DNA of 64,000 nucleotides from contig JAHDGU010000010.1 of assembly GCA_020627535.1 (NCBI GenBank), forward strand, positions 62,001 to 126,000, read 5' to 3'. Shown piece after piece: positions 8,807 through 18,576 of the stretch. This DNA is from Saprospiraceae bacterium. Lineage in GTDB: Bacteria; Bacteroidota; Bacteroidia; Chitinophagales; Saprospiraceae. The notes below the pieces were generated by a model, which saw only the letters and a program-made list of their open reading frames with translations, was not told the origin of the DNA and ran no database searches. Made by a program: the position numbers and the translations under genes. Every line of letters begins with the position of its first letter. Position 1 is the first letter of the stretch.

Positions 8807-9226
8807 ATGAAGGAATCATTTTACAATCGGTTTGATCAAGGAACATATACTGGACCGACGGAAGACGAGCGCCAGCTCCTTGATCAATATTTCTCAGAGC
8901 TATTAGGTGAGAAGGTAAGCTCTGATATCAATGGCATATATCATCAATTGGAATCACGATTAGACTATGTCAAATTTGATCCAGATGGAAGCTATGCGGA
9001 AATTATGCAGTCATTTAAAATCAATCTCTTTGAGGATAAAGATCATTATGTCATATCCGACTATCCAACGGAAGTGGTGAAGATCGGTCAAAAAGAGTTG
9101 ATTAAAGCCTGGGATGAAGTTTGGACGCCCCCAGCAGATGACGCAATGATTGTTGTAGCAGGACTGGAACTATGCCTTTTGCTTACACACTACGGTTGTT
9201 TGTATTATCGGCGCAGAGAAAAATAA
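8807..9226 (+). CDS. Small acidic protein of unknown function (139 aa)
   Basis: Starts MKESFYNRFDQGTYTGPTED; soluble acidic N-terminal two thirds, then a hydrophobic stretch (AMIVVAGLELCLLLTHYG) near the C-terminus and a basic tail (YYRRREK). No family recognised. The 223 bases before it (8584-8806) hold no convincing gene; a 24-codon open frame there ends in TGA overlapping this ATG (ATGA), possibly another cassette tail, but it shares no sequence with the two repeats. AT-rich like the rest of the patch. Confidence 0.5.
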   Translation: MKESFYNRFDQGTYTGPTEDERQLLDQYFSELLGEKVSSDINGIYHQLESRLDYVKFDPDGSYAEIMQSFKINLFEDKDHYVISDYPTEVVKIGQKELIKAWDEVWTPPADDAMIVVAGLELCLLLTHYGCLYYRRREK

Positions 9227-9308
9227 ATAATAAGAGCACCATTTCATACTCGAAAGGAGATCCATTAAACATTCAAAAATCTCGCTCGCGACACCAAGCT
9301 CCTAGCCC

Positions 9309-10631
9309 TCACCCCTCCACCGCAGCGAATATCCCAGCATACAGTCCTTCAAAGTCAAAGTCCATCTGCATACCACTCAGCACAGTGATCACCATCTTCT
9401 TGCTAGGAATGACAAGCACTCTTTGACCGCCAAATCCATTCTCGAAATACGCATCCGGTGGCACATTGGGGATGCTGAGCTCTCCGTGATTGAGCCAGAT
9501 CTGTGCCCCGTAGGCGCCGTCTGATCCTGCGGCGGGACTTGTGCTCCACTCCACCCATCCAGCTGGCAGCACTTGCTCACCATCCCAAAGTCCGTCTTGA
9601 AGATAAAGCTGACCAAACTTGGTCCAGTCTCTCGCGGTCGCCCAGCCATAGGAAGACAGTACAAAATCACCCTGACCATCTCTCTCAATCAAAGCGGATC
9701 TCATCCCGAGCTTATCAAAGAGTTCACGCTGAGGGAAACTGTGATAGGACTCCTCATCTTCATGTCGAGACCTCAGGATACCACTGAGGATATTGCTCGT
9801 CCCGCTGGAGTAGTACCAATCAGTCCCTGGTTCACTACCCAGCTTTGAGCCTTTGGCATAGTCATAGCAGCCGGGTCGCATGTAGAGCATGCGAGTGACA
9901 TCAGAAATCATGAAATAGTTTTCGCTAAACTTCAGGCCACTATTCATCTGCAAGAGATGCGATAGCTTGATACTCTTGCGTTCATCACTCTCCCATTCTG
10001 GTAATAGTCGTTCATCATCTAGTGATATCTTACCTTGTTGTACCAAGCGACCGATCAAAGCATTGGCCATCGTCTTGGTCATAGACCAGCCAAGCAGTCT
10101 CGTGGAGGAGGACACTCCTTCGCCGTAGCCCTCTGCGATGAGATGACCATCATAGGCCACACAGATGGCCAAGGTAGATGCATTTTGCGTAAGCATCGTA
10201 TCCAGATGTACCTGGAGTGCATCATAGTCCACCTTATCCACTACAGTCGTGTCCTCGCCATCTCCATAGGGCCAAGCTCGTCTAGTGTCAAATCTTACCA
10301 CATTGAGTTTGATATCAGATACTGGAGTTTCCTCAAAATGAGCACCACAGCCGCTTGCATCACATCGAAAGTAAGCCGTACTGCTCACACCAAAGAGTGA
10401 AGCCTTGACGCTCTGCTCCTCCTCATCGATCTTGTAAGGAACATACTTGATAGGCACAAAGCCCAGATCAATCGCCAGTCGGTCTTCGCCAAATCCCGCA
10501 ATAAAGTGACTACTACAGGCATACTTGGCCGTATAGGCTGTCATGATCTTGAGTGCACTCCGCAGAAAGAAGAGCAGTGCAATGAGAATGATTCCAATGA
10601 CAATGGCTGTGATCAATTTTCTTGGATTCAT
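9309..10631 (-). CDS. Membrane-anchored serine hydrolase, beta-lactamase class C family
   Basis: The N-terminus has one membrane segment (ITAIVIGIILIALLFFLRSA, residues ~8-28), so the catalytic domain is probably periplasmic. The catalytic SxxK is in GWSMTKTMANALIG; the Tyr motif is YYSSGTSNILSG; the C-terminal part (SSYGWATARDWTKFGQLY, then GAQIWLNHG) matches the penicillin-binding-protein-like/6-aminohexanoate-dimer-hydrolase group. 440 aa is normal for that group. The substrate cannot be told from sequence; these enzymes include esterases, amidases and D-Ala peptidases. Stands alone on the minus strand, convergent with the 8807 gene. Confidence 0.85.
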   Translation of the reverse strand: MNPRKLITAIVIGIILIALLFFLRSALKIMTAYTAKYACSSHFIAGFGEDRLAIDLGFVPIKYVPYKIDEEEQSVKASLFGVSSTAYFRCDASGCGAHFEETPVSDIKLNVVRFDTRRAWPYGDGEDTTVVDKVDYDALQVHLDTMLTQNASTLAICVAYDGHLIAEGYGEGVSSSTRLLGWSMTKTMANALIGRLVQQGKISLDDERLLPEWESDERKSIKLSHLLQMNSGLKFSENYFMISDVTRMLYMRPGCYDYAKGSKLGSEPGTDWYYSSGTSNILSGILRSRHEDEESYHSFPQRELFDKLGMRSALIERDGQGDFVLSSYGWATARDWTKFGQLYLQDGLWDGEQVLPAGWVEWSTSPAAGSDGAYGAQIWLNHGELSIPNVPPDAYFENGFGGQRVLVIPSKKMVITVLSGMQMDFDFEGLYAGIFAAVEG

Positions 10632-10758
10632 GATGAAAATGGTGTATCCGCCTCAAGATACACCTGATTGAGCAATTGGCATTCTGGCATTCTGCTGTAC
10701 ATCACTTCTCAAAGGCATCATTCGTTAATCGGTGTTCGATATTCAATTCGCCCTTGTC

Positions 10759-11712
10759 TTACTCTGAGATACCGACCGGAAACTTACTCCAGTACAAGCC
10801 CAGCAAGAGTGCGCTGATCATATCCCACACGCCCCACCAAGCCACGATCAAGAGCATTCCTCCGAGATCTGGAAAGAAATTGAGAATCAGTATGATGGCA
10901 AGGCCACCATTTTGGATGCCGGTCTCGATCGAGACGGCTCGACTATCGGCCTTGGACATACCCCAGAGCCGTCTGGCGTACTGGTAACCAAAGAAGAGAG
11001 CAAGCAGATTGTGTAAGATCACCAGCCAAAAGATATACTTCATGTAGCGCCGGATATTCTCATGATTTTCCAATAGTGCTCCTACAATGAAGGCCAAGAA
11101 TATGAATAATGAGATCCATCGCACTGCTTTCTTGATTTTCTGCACGAATACTGGAAAGCGGTGCGCCAAGAACATGCCCAGAGTCATTGGAATGATGAGC
11201 AGCACCGTGACGATTTCAACGATTTTGCCGAAAGGCACCCTCAGGCTTTCCTGTGGCACATCCGCCACACCTGATTGTATCCATATCGTACTTGCTGAAA
11301 GGAATACAAGTGGCGTGATCACCACGGCCGCGACTGTAATGACCGATGTCATCAGGATCGACAGTGCCGTGTTGCCATGCGCCAAGTGCACAGTAAAGTT
11401 GCTCAGGTTGCCACCGGGGACACTGGCGATCAACAGGAGTCCCATCCCAAGACTTACCATCGGTTGCCATATCCACAGTAAGATGAGCGTCAATATGGGC
11501 AACAGGATGACTTGACTGCTGAGTCCAATAAGAACCTTCTTGGGAGATTTCAAGACTGCCAACAGATCTCCTAGTTTGATATCCAGCGCGACACCAAACA
11601 TGAGGAAGGCCATGAGAAAATTGAGTAAGGCAAGATTGTCCTCAACCAGATTAATGGTCAAGTTGTCAAATGTCTCCAAAGGATCGTTTTGAATTTGAAG
11701 CAAGGTAAGCAA
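10759..11712 (-). CDS. Bile acid:sodium symporter (SBF/BASS) family transporter
   Basis: 317 aa with about nine hydrophobic segments. Two family signatures are visible: SVPGGNLSNFTVHLAHGN in the first half and IETGIQNGGLAIILIL in the second, which in characterised homologues form the sodium and substrate sites. An inner-membrane uptake carrier for an organic anion, coupled to sodium; the substrate is unknown (bacterial members carry bile acids, pantoate and others). Divergent from the helicase gene, with only about 40 bases between the two starts. Confidence 0.85.
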   Translation of the reverse strand: MLTLLQIQNDPLETFDNLTINLVEDNLALLNFLMAFLMFGVALDIKLGDLLAVLKSPKKVLIGLSSQVILLPILTLILLWIWQPMVSLGMGLLLIASVPGGNLSNFTVHLAHGNTALSILMTSVITVAAVVITPLVFLSASTIWIQSGVADVPQESLRVPFGKIVEIVTVLLIIPMTLGMFLAHRFPVFVQKIKKAVRWISLFIFLAFIVGALLENHENIRRYMKYIFWLVILHNLLALFFGYQYARRLWGMSKADSRAVSIETGIQNGGLAIILILNFFPDLGGMLLIVAWWGVWDMISALLLGLYWSKFPVGISE

Positions 11713-11751
11713 CTGTGGTCACATCTTGCGACTTTTAGACATATATATTAG

Positions 11752-14700
11752 ATGCCAGATTCCCACACCATCATCGATCGTGCTCGAGAGCGTCTCGTGA
11801 CGATCATAGAGAACCAAGACAAAGAAGCGCATCTCTTTGAGCTCCGCAGGATATACATACTTCTATTGCATGATATGGCTGAGCGGACAGAGGTATTTCT
11901 CTCTAGTCTCTTTGCCCGTGTGAGCTATCTCGCCGGTCTCCAATCCTGGAATCGTCAGCAAAAGCGGCTGATGCACGTCTATCGTCGCATCGCAGAAGGC
12001 AAAGAACAGTTTGAGCCAGAGACTGAGTATAAACTTGCCATTCACAGCCTTGGATTTTTGCTCAGCACGCTCGGTCGTCCGCTAGAGATCGAGACAGATG
12101 CTGGTGTAGAGCTTCTGTCATCGCTAGAGGAAGAAAAAGCGCGTCAGAGCTATAAGCGCATTGCCTTTGTCCAGATTCTCGAGCGTCAAGATGCCGGCAA
12201 ATACCTCATCATTGACGAAGATGAAGCACATACAGAGCTCACCATGGATCTTGCTCATAAGCACAATGAGTCACTGCACTGGCTCGATGATGTGCTGGGC
12301 CAAAGGATTGAACTACCTGTGCTCGCGAGCCTGCACAATGTGGATGTGATGGAAGATGGGCTTTATGTCCCTAGATCTATATCTCTTGAGCCTGATTACC
12401 TCTTTAATGTCACTGACATCGCCGGTGCCTATGTGGGACGCAGCATGGAACCTGTCGCCCATCTCATCAAGCGCTATCTGCCGCAGACCAGCAATCCCAA
12501 GCTGGTCTTGGGAAATGTCGCGAACTACTTCCTGGATCAGCTCATTCGAAATTCCCAGCTGAGCTTCGAGACTCTTTTTCAAGAGACCTTTCAGCAATAT
12601 GCACTGTCTTATCTTGTCATGGACGAGCGAGAGCTCAGAGATATCTATCGTGAAGCGCGACATCACTATCACAATCTCAGATCACTCATCACAGAGACAT
12701 TTCCTGATCTCGGGATCACGAGTCGGAGTAGTCAAGTGGAGCCGAGCTTTTACTCTCACCAGTACGGGCTGCAGGGACGGCTCGATTTACTGGCCGTAGA
12801 TCCACGCAATGCCTCGTCACCGAAGATCGTCGAGCTCAAGTCTGGTCGTCCCTTCATGCCCAATGGTCATGGCATAGGCAATAGTCACTATGTCCAGACC
12901 TTACTATACGACCTACTGGTCAGAAGCATATCTGACCACAAGCAGATTCCCCAAAACTTCATTCTCTACTCCTCACTCTCAGAGCGCGGACTTCGCTCAG
13001 CACCGTCTATCAAGCAACAACAGGATGAGGCGCTCATGGGACGAAATCTGCTCTTCATGCAAGAGTATCAGATGATGCTCGGCAAGACAGACCTTCTCGC
13101 ATCCAGCGATGAAAAAGCACAGCATAGTCTAAGAGGCTTTGCGCTCAGAGACCTACAGCGGATACATGCTACCCTGGCACAGCTGGATGCAGTCGAGTAC
13201 AGTTACTTCAAGGCTTTCAACGCCTTCATCTCTCGTGAGCTCTACCAGAATAAGATTGGTGAGTATGGTGGTTTGGACAGACGCGGAAATTCCTCTCTCT
13301 GGCGGGACAGCATCGAGGAGAAGGTCGAGAGATTTGAAATATTGAGTTTTCTCGAGATTGCTGGTCAGGAACGAGACGGCATGGATCACATGCTAGAGCT
13401 TAGGCTTTCGCCAAAAAGCAACAGACTCTCGAGCTTCAGATCAGGAGACATCGCTGTGCTTTATCCGCTGACAGATCCAGTACAATCTGCTGTGAAGAAT
13501 CAAATTCTCAAGGGCAGTATCATCGAACTGTCTGAGGAGCACATCGTGTTTAGACTTCGTCATCCGCAGTACTACGATCAGTACTTCGAGTCGCACCAGT
13601 ACTGGAACCTAGAGCCAGACTCTCTAGATACTGGCTATCGTCGGATGTATCAGGGCCTCTTTGCATGGGCAGAAGCTCCCAAGAGGTCCAGAGAGCTCAT
13701 GCTTGGACGCCGCGCACCAGAGTATCAGGACCCAAAGATCAGCTACCACTGGGATGAGCGACTGACCACATCACAGCGATCGCTACTTCATGAGCTCAGC
13801 AAGACGAAAGACTATAGACTCGTATGGGGCCCGCCCGGTACTGGCAAGACCAGTGTGATCCTGAAGCACTTCGTCAAGTATCTGTATGACACAAGCCAAG
13901 CATCACTGATGCTCATCGCCTACACCAATCGTGCGGTAGATGAGATCTGCAAGTCTCTGGAAGAGATACAATTGCCGTACCTACGGATCGGCTCCAGATA
14001 TAGCACGCATCCCGACCACAGAGGACAGCTGTTCCAAGAGCGTGTCAAAGCCTATACCAAGCGGAGCGAGATCCGCGCTTGCATCGATGAGCATCGTATC
14101 ATCGTAGGCACACTCGCATCTATAGAGAGCAAGCCAGAGATCTTTGCACTGAAGAAAATCGACACCGCGATCATCGATGAAGCATCTCAGATCTTGGAGC
14201 CCAATTTGGTCGGCCTGCTCCCGAGATTCCGTCGCTCAATCTTGATCGGTGATCATCTGCAGCTGCCCGCCGTCGTGAGGCAGCGCAGCAAGGATAGCAA
14301 GATAGAAGACGATTCGCTCCTCAAGCTCGGCTATAGAGACTGCGCGGATTCACTCTTCTCTAGACTCATAGGACAAGCCAGAGAGAAGTTCCCAGAGGCC
14401 ATCCTCAGTCTGCATGAGCAAGGGCGTATGCACCAGGAGATCGTCAGTTTTCCATCAGAAAAGTTTTATCAAGGAACACTGAGAAGCTTCACCACAGTGC
14501 CAAGACTGACCGCCCCACTACCTGATCAGATCAAATCAATCCTGCCTCATCGCGTGGTATTTATCCCCGTAGCTGCTGAACAAGAAGATCAGATGTACAA
14601 GTACAATCGAGCAGAATCGGCAGAGGTCGTAAACCTTGTCACCAAACTACTAGACACAGGCTCAGTCACGAGTGAGCAGATTGGCATCATCTGCCCCTAC

Positions 14701-15018
14701 AAGGCACAGATCGCTCAGATACGTGGTGATCTGGAGAATGCTGGCCTTCGACATCCAGATATGACCGTAGATACTGTCGAGCGATATCAGGGCAGCGCAC
14801 GAGACTATATCATCCTGAGCACCACAGTGCATCGATCAGATCAGATCCAGCAGATATCATCCCTCACGGTGGATATGACGGTAGACCGCAAGCTCAATGT
14901 TGCCCTCACCAGAGCCAGAGAAGCACTCATCGTCATCGGTAATCCTGCTGTCCTCAGCCTCTCGCCTATCTACAAGTCATTTATCGACAGATATCAGATC
15001 GAGCGCACTACTGCTTGA
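11752..15018 (+). CDS. Dna2-like nuclease-helicase (PD-(D/E)XK + SF1 helicase)
   Basis: 1088 aa. The N-terminal ~650 residues contain a Cas4/RecB-like nuclease core at about 341-365 (GRLDLLAV, then VELKSGRPFM). The C-terminal part is an SF1B (Upf1/Dna2-type) helicase: Walker A GPPGTGKTS at ~693, motif II IIDEASQ, motif III LIGDHLQLP, motif V TVERYQGSARDYI and motif VI NVALTRARE. Likely role: single-strand processing in DNA repair or replication. The four cysteines that bind Fe-S in Dna2/Cas4/AddB nucleases are not seen; no Cys occurs in the N-terminal region. The 3' end overlaps the convergent 15008 gene by 11 bases. Confidence 0.85.
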   Translation: MPDSHTIIDRARERLVTIIENQDKEAHLFELRRIYILLLHDMAERTEVFLSSLFARVSYLAGLQSWNRQQKRLMHVYRRIAEGKEQFEPETEYKLAIHSLGFLLSTLGRPLEIETDAGVELLSSLEEEKARQSYKRIAFVQILERQDAGKYLIIDEDEAHTELTMDLAHKHNESLHWLDDVLGQRIELPVLASLHNVDVMEDGLYVPRSISLEPDYLFNVTDIAGAYVGRSMEPVAHLIKRYLPQTSNPKLVLGNVANYFLDQLIRNSQLSFETLFQETFQQYALSYLVMDERELRDIYREARHHYHNLRSLITETFPDLGITSRSSQVEPSFYSHQYGLQGRLDLLAVDPRNASSPKIVELKSGRPFMPNGHGIGNSHYVQTLLYDLLVRSISDHKQIPQNFILYSSLSERGLRSAPSIKQQQDEALMGRNLLFMQEYQMMLGKTDLLASSDEKAQHSLRGFALRDLQRIHATLAQLDAVEYSYFKAFNAFISRELYQNKIGEYGGLDRRGNSSLWRDSIEEKVERFEILSFLEIAGQERDGMDHMLELRLSPKSNRLSSFRSGDIAVLYPLTDPVQSAVKNQILKGSIIELSEEHIVFRLRHPQYYDQYFESHQYWNLEPDSLDTGYRRMYQGLFAWAEAPKRSRELMLGRRAPEYQDPKISYHWDERLTTSQRSLLHELSKTKDYRLVWGPPGTGKTSVILKHFVKYLYDTSQASLMLIAYTNRAVDEICKSLEEIQLPYLRIGSRYSTHPDHRGQLFQERVKAYTKRSEIRACIDEHRIIVGTLASIESKPEIFALKKIDTAIIDEASQILEPNLVGLLPRFRRSILIGDHLQLPAVVRQRSKDSKIEDDSLLKLGYRDCADSLFSRLIGQAREKFPEAILSLHEQGRMHQEIVSFPSEKFYQGTLRSFTTVPRLTAPLPDQIKSILPHRVVFIPVAAEQEDQMYKYNRAESAEVVNLVTKLLDTGSVTSEQIGIICPYKAQIAQIRGDLENAGLRHPDMTVDTVERYQGSARDYIILSTTVHRSDQIQQISSLTVDMTVDRKLNVALTRAREALIVIGNPAVLSLSPIYKSFIDRYQIERTTA

Positions 15019-17401
15019 TGAGTTTTTGGACTGGGCCGTGGGCCTCATCAGACAGCAACTGGAAAAAGTACAGTCCTGCAGGTAGCTCTTCTCCAAATGT
15101 GATCATGGCCTCTGATACGACAGATTCTTGGATCAGTTGTCCTTGTGCATCTCGAAGCTGCCAACTGAGTTGATCGCTGATAAGAGCCTCGTCCAATAGA
15201 ATCTCAAAGATGTCCTGACTTGGATTGGGTAATACTTGAGCCGCCAAGCTTTCATCAAGCTGCAAAGTCGCAGTACTCTCAGATTCAAACACACGGAAAT
15301 TATCGATTCCAGCCTCCACTGCATCGTCGAAACCGCTCTCACTCGTGATGAATCGTATCCGCATATCTGTTGTAGCCTCTAGGTGATCAGACACCAAGAT
15401 CTCTCCTGAGTCAAACCACTGATTGGGCGAGGGAAACTCATTGCGTATTGTGTCGATCACTACGCTGGTAATGCCGTTATCTAGTACAACGACCATTTCC
15501 TCAGTTGTCGGGTTACCCTGAAAGTCACTGGCCCAGTACCAGTGCTCATAGCTCAGGGCAGGACGCTCATAGCTCGTGAGGTCAAAGCTCGGCGACTCAA
15601 GTATCGTGGTACCAAAGACAAATCCAGCATTGAAATCTGCAGTATTTGCTGTCACAAAACACTGGGAACCTAGATCATCACTATCATCCTCAGGTGCCAG
15701 CAATATCTGACCATCGGGGGATGTGACGGCTATCGGGTTGCCTCTCTCCCACTCACCAGAAAATCCTTGTAGGGATGTTGTCCATCCAAGATCTAGGCTA
15801 AAGACATCAGTGATACCAGCAAAAAGCTCGATCGTCAAGCTTTGGTTACTCGGCGATGACTCGAAGTTTTGTGCATTGATAAATTGATATTCGTACCCCC
15901 ACTGACCGACAACAAGATCATAAGTGCCGATGGTAAAATCTGGAATGGCTACAATTCCACCAGCATCAGCCTCATACTCCGCTGAAAAGCCATCTGTTTC
16001 AATCATGACTTTGGACCCTGGAAGTGGCATGCTCGTCGCTGCATCTATCACCCGAAGTTCAAGAGCGACAGTCGGCAATCTCTTCAGCTCAAAATCCACC
16101 AAGGTCACCTCCTCTGAAGCCAGCTCAATACTGTCAATCGTCTTGGGCTCATAGCCAAAGACACTTGCAGTAGCCGAAAAATAACCCGTATCCACTGTGC
16201 CTGTTTTGTAACTTCCGTCCACGCCGGAGTTCTCAAAAGTCAAGAGGGTCGTACCTGACATCTCGACGCGTGCATTAAAAATACCGATCCCTGTCACGCT
16301 ATCCTTCACGACTCCTTCCAAAAACGAAGCTCTCTTGTATGTCGGGCCCAGCACCACAAGTCCACTATTCATATCACCGATCAAGATATTACCTGATGGC
16401 AAAAATGGATACGCTCCCCATGCTCCGGCAAATCCTACTGCATCTGGGAAGAAAGTATCAAAGTTTCCTACTTCCACAAGATTATCTGGACGACTAGCAT
16501 CTACGACGATACAACCATCCGTATAGTAGGAGATAATCAGGTAGTCATCCCACACATGCACATTGTGAGGCACTACGCCGTCCCCGAGAGTTGCTGTAGG
16601 TCTATAAGCGTCCAAAAACTTGATATCGTCCAGATCACTCACGTCATAGGCTGCAACCGGCGCATTGCCTAGCTCGTCCGTGGTAAATACCGTCAGTCCA
16701 TCATCTGATAGCCATGCATTGTGCGTAAACTCAAACGGAGTCGCCTGTGTCGCAAGCAGCTCTACACTGTCCTTATCACTGACATCGTAAATACCAAGTA
16801 CACCAATATTGATCTCACTGCTGTAGGCGATATTATCACGTACATAGATATCATGGCTATACTCTGGGGCGCCAAGCCCCACGACACGCGGGGTATCTGG
16901 ATTGGTAAATACATCCACAAATAGAAGTCCACCATTGTTGGCATCACAACCTGAGAGATAGGCGTAGCCAAACTCATCGATATAGATGTTATGACAGGTG
17001 TTGACGGGGGCTTGTCCTTCAAAGAAGTCAGTAGTATTTCTCCAGCTCACTGTATCTGGCAGGTCAGAAAGATCGATGACCAGCAGACCATCAGTCGTAC
17101 CTGCTTCATCAGCCGTCACATAGGCATGACTCCCCCATGTCTTGATATCCCTCCAAGTACTTCCTTGCTGAGGAATAAAGACCACCTCCTGTGGGTCTCT
17201 CGGATCAGTTACATTGACCACAGACACACCATCAAATGTGCCCATGATCGCATATTCACTGCTATCAGGTGCCACATAGCCCCATATGTCATTTCCGACA
17301 CTTTCGTACGGGAAGTTTGACAAAAACTCAATATTGAGCTGGGCGGTCATTGTTGAAAGTCCAAGACACAAGGAAAAGAAAAGGGTAAAGATTGATTTCA
17401 C
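15008..17401 (-). CDS. Choice-of-anchor B secreted protein with T9SS sorting domain
   Basis: Signal peptide MKSIFTLFFSLCLGLSTMTA, then about 340 residues of choice-of-anchor B/LVIVD beta-propeller repeats (YAIMGTFDGVSVVNVTDP, LLVIDLSDLP, NTCHNIYIDE, HNAWLSDDG). A carboxypeptidase-regulatory-like segment follows (GVVKDSVTGIGIFNARVEM), then a jelly-roll-like domain and a type A T9SS tail (VLPNPSQDIFEILL to ELPAGLYFFQL). Expected to be exported across the outer membrane and attached or released; the function of the propeller is unknown. The last 11 bases overlap the end of the helicase gene. No terminator is seen between the two convergent genes. Confidence 0.9.
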   Translation of the reverse strand: MKSIFTLFFSLCLGLSTMTAQLNIEFLSNFPYESVGNDIWGYVAPDSSEYAIMGTFDGVSVVNVTDPRDPQEVVFIPQQGSTWRDIKTWGSHAYVTADEAGTTDGLLVIDLSDLPDTVSWRNTTDFFEGQAPVNTCHNIYIDEFGYAYLSGCDANNGGLLFVDVFTNPDTPRVVGLGAPEYSHDIYVRDNIAYSSEINIGVLGIYDVSDKDSVELLATQATPFEFTHNAWLSDDGLTVFTTDELGNAPVAAYDVSDLDDIKFLDAYRPTATLGDGVVPHNVHVWDDYLIISYYTDGCIVVDASRPDNLVEVGNFDTFFPDAVGFAGAWGAYPFLPSGNILIGDMNSGLVVLGPTYKRASFLEGVVKDSVTGIGIFNARVEMSGTTLLTFENSGVDGSYKTGTVDTGYFSATASVFGYEPKTIDSIELASEEVTLVDFELKRLPTVALELRVIDAATSMPLPGSKVMIETDGFSAEYEADAGGIVAIPDFTIGTYDLVVGQWGYEYQFINAQNFESSPSNQSLTIELFAGITDVFSLDLGWTTSLQGFSGEWERGNPIAVTSPDGQILLAPEDDSDDLGSQCFVTANTADFNAGFVFGTTILESPSFDLTSYERPALSYEHWYWASDFQGNPTTEEMVVVLDNGITSVVIDTIRNEFPSPNQWFDSGEILVSDHLEATTDMRIRFITSESGFDDAVEAGIDNFRVFESESTATLQLDESLAAQVLPNPSQDIFEILLDEALISDQLSWQLRDAQGQLIQESVVSEAMITFGEELPAGLYFFQLLSDEAHGPVQKLIKQ

Positions 17402-17620
17402 AGGTAAGTGTTTTGAGTGAAGAGTATAAAGACGCTTGAATGTAAGGAGAATCCTATCAGCGTTGAACCTTATTCGACCAAGCTTGATATATCATTGACA
17501 TTCGACGATTTGATCTCTTTGTCCTAGGAATGACGATAGAGAGATACAGAACGTTACAGGGCTTTCGCCCAAAAAAACCGCAATTTTGCAGCACCAAATA
17601 TTTTAAACACAATACACACG

Positions 17621-18469
17621 ATGAAAAGAGCATTTTTTTCCATCCTATTTGTAGCCTTCGCTGTGGCGATGACTGCCCAAGTACAAACTCCAGCACCAAG
17701 CCCTTCTTGCAAGATGGAGCAAATGGTCGGATTGACCAAAGTATCTGTTGACTACTCACGACCAGGTGTCAAAGAGCGTAAGATCTTCGGAAGTCTCGTA
17801 CCTATGAATGAATACTGGCGCACAGGAGCCAATCAGTCTACCAAGTTCACATTTGACAAAGATGTCATGGTAGCTGGTCAAGAGCTCAAAGCAGGAACCT
17901 ACTCACTATTCACCAAGCCAGGTGCAGAGAGCTGGGAGATCATATTCTACTCAGACCTGAGCAGAAACACTCCACCAGCAGAGTGGGATGAAGCTGCGAT
18001 CGCAGCAAAGGCAAACGTAAGACCTGTCACAAACTCTATGAGTGTAGAGACTTTCACTATCGATATCAACGATATCAGAGATGACAAAGCGATCATTCAT
18101 GTCAAGTGGGACAATGTCATCGTACCGATTCCACTAGAAGTAGGAACTGACAAGCAAGTGATCAGCAGCATCGATGCTGCGATGGCCGGCCCATCTGCCA
18201 ATGAGTACCGCAATGCTGCAAACTACTACGCCAAGACTGGACGCGACATGAACAAAGCTCTTGAGTGGATCAATAAGTCTCTTGAGCTCAACCCAGGAAG
18301 ATTTTGGGTTCTTAGAGATAAGTCAAACATCCAAGCCAAGCTAGGAGATTTCGCAGGAGCCATTGCTACTGCCAAAGAATCTATGGCTGCTGCTCAAGAA
18401 GCTGGAAACATGCAATACGTCAAGTTTAATCAAGACGCTATCGCTGAGTGGACAAATATGAAGAAGTAA
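17621..18469 (+). CDS. DUF2911 family exported protein with TPR-like C-terminus
   Basis: Signal peptide MKRAFFSILFVAFAVAMTAQ. The DUF2911 part shows the family pattern: VSVDYSRPGVKERKIFGSLV, YWRTGANQSTKFTF, LKAGTYSLFTKPG and WEIIFYSDL. The last ~75 residues form a TPR-like pair of helices (NYYAKTGRDMNKALEWINKS, then AKLGDFAGAIATAKES). Biochemical function unknown. The 219 bases upstream hold no gene; CAATTTTG near 17580 is one base off the TAnnTTTG box. A strong terminator follows at 18524-18555. Confidence 0.9.
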   Translation: MKRAFFSILFVAFAVAMTAQVQTPAPSPSCKMEQMVGLTKVSVDYSRPGVKERKIFGSLVPMNEYWRTGANQSTKFTFDKDVMVAGQELKAGTYSLFTKPGAESWEIIFYSDLSRNTPPAEWDEAAIAAKANVRPVTNSMSVETFTIDINDIRDDKAIIHVKWDNVIVPIPLEVGTDKQVISSIDAAMAGPSANEYRNAANYYAKTGRDMNKALEWINKSLELNPGRFWVLRDKSNIQAKLGDFAGAIATAKESMAAAQEAGNMQYVKFNQDAIAEWTNMKK

Positions 18470-18523
18470 GACCTACTTCAATGAGGTCTCATTTGTAGAC
18501 CTCTAATGAAATAAATATCTTGG

Positions 18524-18555
18524 AGAGGTGAACGATGTGTCGTTCACCTCTTTTT
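18524..18555 (+). terminator. Intrinsic terminator of the DUF2911 gene
   Basis: A perfect 12-bp stem (18524-18535 with 18540-18551), 4-base loop TGTG and a T5 run. It ends 22 bases before the ATG at 18577. An in-frame ATG at 18535 lies within the stem, which argues against using it as the start of the following gene. Confidence 0.9.
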
Positions 18556-18576
18556 ATTTCGAGAAATGAACAACAC

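Noticed and set aside
7211-9300. Insertion sequence as the cause of the AT-rich patch
   Set aside because: No transposase, terminal inverted repeats or target duplication are visible.
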